From the IMG/VR virus record IMGVR_UViG_3300013233_000050, positions 1 to 23,408 of that record: DNA of 23,408 bases. The stretch is one strand, 5' to 3'. Shown piece by piece: positions 21,719 to 23,408 of this stretch. How positions within the stretch are numbered: position 1 is the stretch's first letter; each line of letters opens with the position of its first letter. The translations under genes and the position numbers were made by a program. The notes under the pieces are model-generated. The model was not told where the DNA came from and did no database searches. It saw nothing but the letters and a program-made list of their open reading frames with translations. Source of the DNA: a virus.

Positions 21719-23186
21719 AGATGGATTTCGTCATAGCGTTTCTATTATAAGATAAATTATAATCTAATCCACCAACTACTTTAGTTGCTTGATATATCGT
21801 GTCGAATGATAGTTTATTTGTTGGTACATAAATAACGTGTTCAGTTGTTGGTATGTTTAATAACGAAAAGACTTCACCACACGCTGAATTTGAATCAGAA
21901 TCGAACCACGCGTCATTAACGGTTTCTACTTCATACGTATCTTGAGATACTCCGACATAACTACACGAATCTATTGAAAATGTCAATGGTGTTGTATACG
22001 TAAACGGTCCTGACCACGCATCCACACCAGTCGTCGCCCATAGATTAAGGAACAAATTCATCGGTTTATTTGGAATTGAAGTCGTGACAGTGTGTACAAC
22101 TACACCATCAATTAACCACTTAATGCTGTTCGGTAACCACTCTATAGTGTATGTGTGGAACGCCAATGACGCATCAAATCCCAAATTAATCAATACTTCG
22201 TGTCCACCAATGCCGTTGTGGAAATAGTTTAGTTGAACTGTAGTTGTGTCTTTTCCCAAGAATTCGATATCAATTTCGTCGTGACTAGTTGTTCCGAATA
22301 CACCAGTGTACATGAATACACCATTAACTACACCTGAACCTTTAGTCGGTTTAACTGAAAATGTGGAAGTACCGTACGATAATGGTTTATTGGTTTTGTA
22401 TTCACCACTAGCGTATGGTTGATTTGAACAAGCCGATGAACCAACTGAACACAATGGGTTATTATCTAATGTAATATTCAACAACCCATTGGTAAAACTA
22501 ACGTGGTCAGAACGCCATCCAACTTGGAATGGATTACCGTTACTCCATCCGTCCGATTTGGTCCACATCGCTGAGTTAGGACCATTAAACGGAAAAGCGA
22601 ATGATACCATATTAGATTTAATTCTAATGATCATTGCGTCCTTACCTAAACCATTGAAAAGATTGAACATATCAGAACCAACAATATATCCGTCAACTTC
22701 TAAACCTAAATCGGTTGTGGATACATAAACATCTTTAATGACCACAGCTATATTTCTATCAGGTGTCATAAAAACTATTTTTCCAGATTGGGATAACGCG
22801 GAGAATACAAGTCTTCTATTATTTGATTGCGATGTATCTGACCCTTGTCTTGTTAAAACATCTCTAAATATATCGTGAGTGTGAATGCCAGATATTGTTG
22901 TTGAATTGTTTTTTGATTTCGTTGAATTATATTCTGTTAATTCTGACGGTGTCATACCAACTATTGTTTTATTCAACAAGTTTGTTATCTTTGTCTTGTG
23001 ATTGATTAGTTCGTTATTATCGTAAATATCATCATTCAACACACCTTCGGATTGTTTGAATCCTGACAATGTGGAAGTGTGAACATAATCTAAGAATGAA
23101 ACAACTTCAGATAAAAATTCATTCTTCTCCCTCTCGGATTTAGCTGCGGTCGTTTCGTTAGTTATGGTTCTTACAGTAAATGACAT
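21714..23186 (-). CDS. Tail fibre/adhesin with GH16 licheninase (beta-1,3-1,4-glucanase) domain
   Basis: This 490-aa protein joins a phage N-terminal region to a glycosidase. Residues 1-100 are helical (KSEREKNEFLSEVVSFLDYV). Residues ~95-170 match the broken fibre fragment at 18248-18536. Residues ~197-412 are a GH16 domain very like bacterial lichenases: MWTKSDGWSNGNPFQVGWRS, HDEIDIEFLGKDTTTVQLNY and GGHEVLINLGFDAS. Then come HTYTIEWLPNSIKWLIDGVV and NLWATTGVDAWSG. The catalytic E304-I-D306-I-E308 is intact (nucleophile E304, acid/base E308). Residues 413-490 are a C-terminal region I do not recognise. There is no signal peptide. It probably sits on the virion and cuts mixed-linkage or related glucans on the host surface. 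ATG 23186 has GAGGT upstream and its own late promoter. Confidence 0.9.
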   Translation of the reverse strand: MSFTVRTITNETTAAKSEREKNEFLSEVVSFLDYVHTSTLSGFKQSEGVLNDDIYDNNELINHKTKITNLLNKTIVGMTPSELTEYNSTKSKNNSTTISGIHTHDIFRDVLTRQGSDTSQSNNRRLVFSALSQSGKIVFMTPDRNIAVVIKDVYVSTTDLGLEVDGYIVGSDMFNLFNGLGKDAMIIRIKSNMVSFAFPFNGPNSAMWTKSDGWSNGNPFQVGWRSDHVSFTNGLLNITLDNNPLCSVGSSACSNQPYASGEYKTNKPLSYGTSTFSVKPTKGSGVVNGVFMYTGVFGTTSHDEIDIEFLGKDTTTVQLNYFHNGIGGHEVLINLGFDASLAFHTYTIEWLPNSIKWLIDGVVVHTVTTSIPNKPMNLFLNLWATTGVDAWSGPFTYTTPLTFSIDSCSYVGVSQDTYEVETVNDAWFDSDSNSACGEVFSLLNIPTTEHVIYVPTNKLSFDTIYQATKVVGGLDYNLSYNRNAMTKSIL

Positions 23187-23203
23187 GGTGTGTACCTCGA
23201 CGA

Positions 23204-23211
23204 TATTTATA
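23204..23211 (-). promoter_or_regulatory. T4-type late promoter for the GH16 fibre
   Basis: The minus strand has an exact TATAAATA, 17 bases ahead of the ATG at 23186, with GAGGT between them. Late timing fits a virion protein. Array C begins about 35 bases further upstream. Confidence 0.75.
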
Positions 23212-23245
23212 TGAACACATTAATTACGGATTATATATGAATAAA

Positions 23246-23408
23246 ACGACTTTATTTTATAGAACAGTGACCGATCATAACTGAAAAATATTTAAGTAGA
23301 TATAATAGAAGGAAACGACTTTAATTTATAGAAGAGTGACTGTCATAACTGAAAAATATTTAAGTGGTTATATTAGAAGGAAACGACTTTATTTTATAGA
23401 AGAGTGAC
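23246..23408 (+). repeat. Tandem ~68-69 bp repeat array C (cut by window end)
   Basis: AGTGAC recurs at 23266, 23335 and 23403, with TTTAAGTAGATATAATAGAA or a close variant and GGAAACGACTTTA between. The orientation is that of array A and opposite to array B. The unit at 23335 is a hybrid, with TGTCA of type II joined to TAACTG of type I. The array runs on beyond the window. Confidence 0.95.

Noticed and set aside
1-23408. tRNA genes, insertion sequences, integrases or a diversity-generating retroelement
   Set aside because: I saw no cloverleaf with a T-loop signature, no transposase or recombinase motifs, and no reverse transcriptase or template repeat pair near the fibre genes.

Overview
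The window looks like part of the genome of a T4-type myovirus with AT-rich DNA. Three things support this. It encodes a gp15-like tail completion protein and a gp17-like terminase large subunit. It carries at least five T4-type late promoters, TATAAATA or one mismatch from it, placed in front of genes. Its genes are packed into overlapping operons with ATGA and TAATG junctions. The host cannot be named from the sequence. There are no RNA genes, and the DNA continues past both ends.

Layout: (A) 1-243 is a tandem array of ~69-70 bp units. (B) 301-1305 (+) is the gp15-like gene. (C) 8114-1302 (-) is one leftward operon from a late promoter at 8158-8151: a calcineurin-like phosphoesterase with its first motif in another frame, a pol-beta-type nucleotidyltransferase, a P-loop kinase-like protein, a ligase-type adenylation domain fused to a cytidylyltransferase-like domain, a large protein of unknown function, a 52-aa Cys/His protein, a small unknown, an NAD-dependent epimerase and a small possibly Sm-like protein. 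(D) 8197-18261 (+) holds the terminase and then a long virion-fibre region: a small beta-sandwich protein, a collagen-like fibre, several adhesin/fibre paralogues, chaperone-like small proteins and a highly expressed 625-aa fibre ended by a strong terminator. (E) 18248-18536 is a frameshifted fragment of a fibre gene, abutting (F) 18537-19156, nine more ~67-70 bp units in inverted orientation. (G) 19225-23186 (-) is an accessory cassette: two BspA-like repeat proteins and a small protein behind twin sigma70-type promoters, and a secreted nuclease, a small protein and a fibre with a GH16 licheninase domain behind late promoters. (H) 23246-23408 is a third array, again in the forward orientation.

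Two stories stand out. First, five consecutive genes in region C encode proteins starting with a short leader that ends in L-x-E, as in T4 proteins that are targeted to the prohead and cut by gp21. Their likely activities (kinase, ligase-type adenylation, nucleotidyl transfer), together with the neighbouring phosphoesterase, look like a nucleic-acid repair or modification set that could be packaged and injected with the DNA. Second, the repeat arrays border the fibre/accessory cassette as inverted repeats. The broken fibre gene next to one array is homologous to the N-terminal part of the GH16 fibre gene next to the other. This suggests that the arrays mediate exchange or inversion of adhesin modules.

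Several reading frames need checking on reads: an apparent +1 shift in the phosphoesterase, another in the fibre fragment, and a pair of compensating indels in a BspA-like gene.
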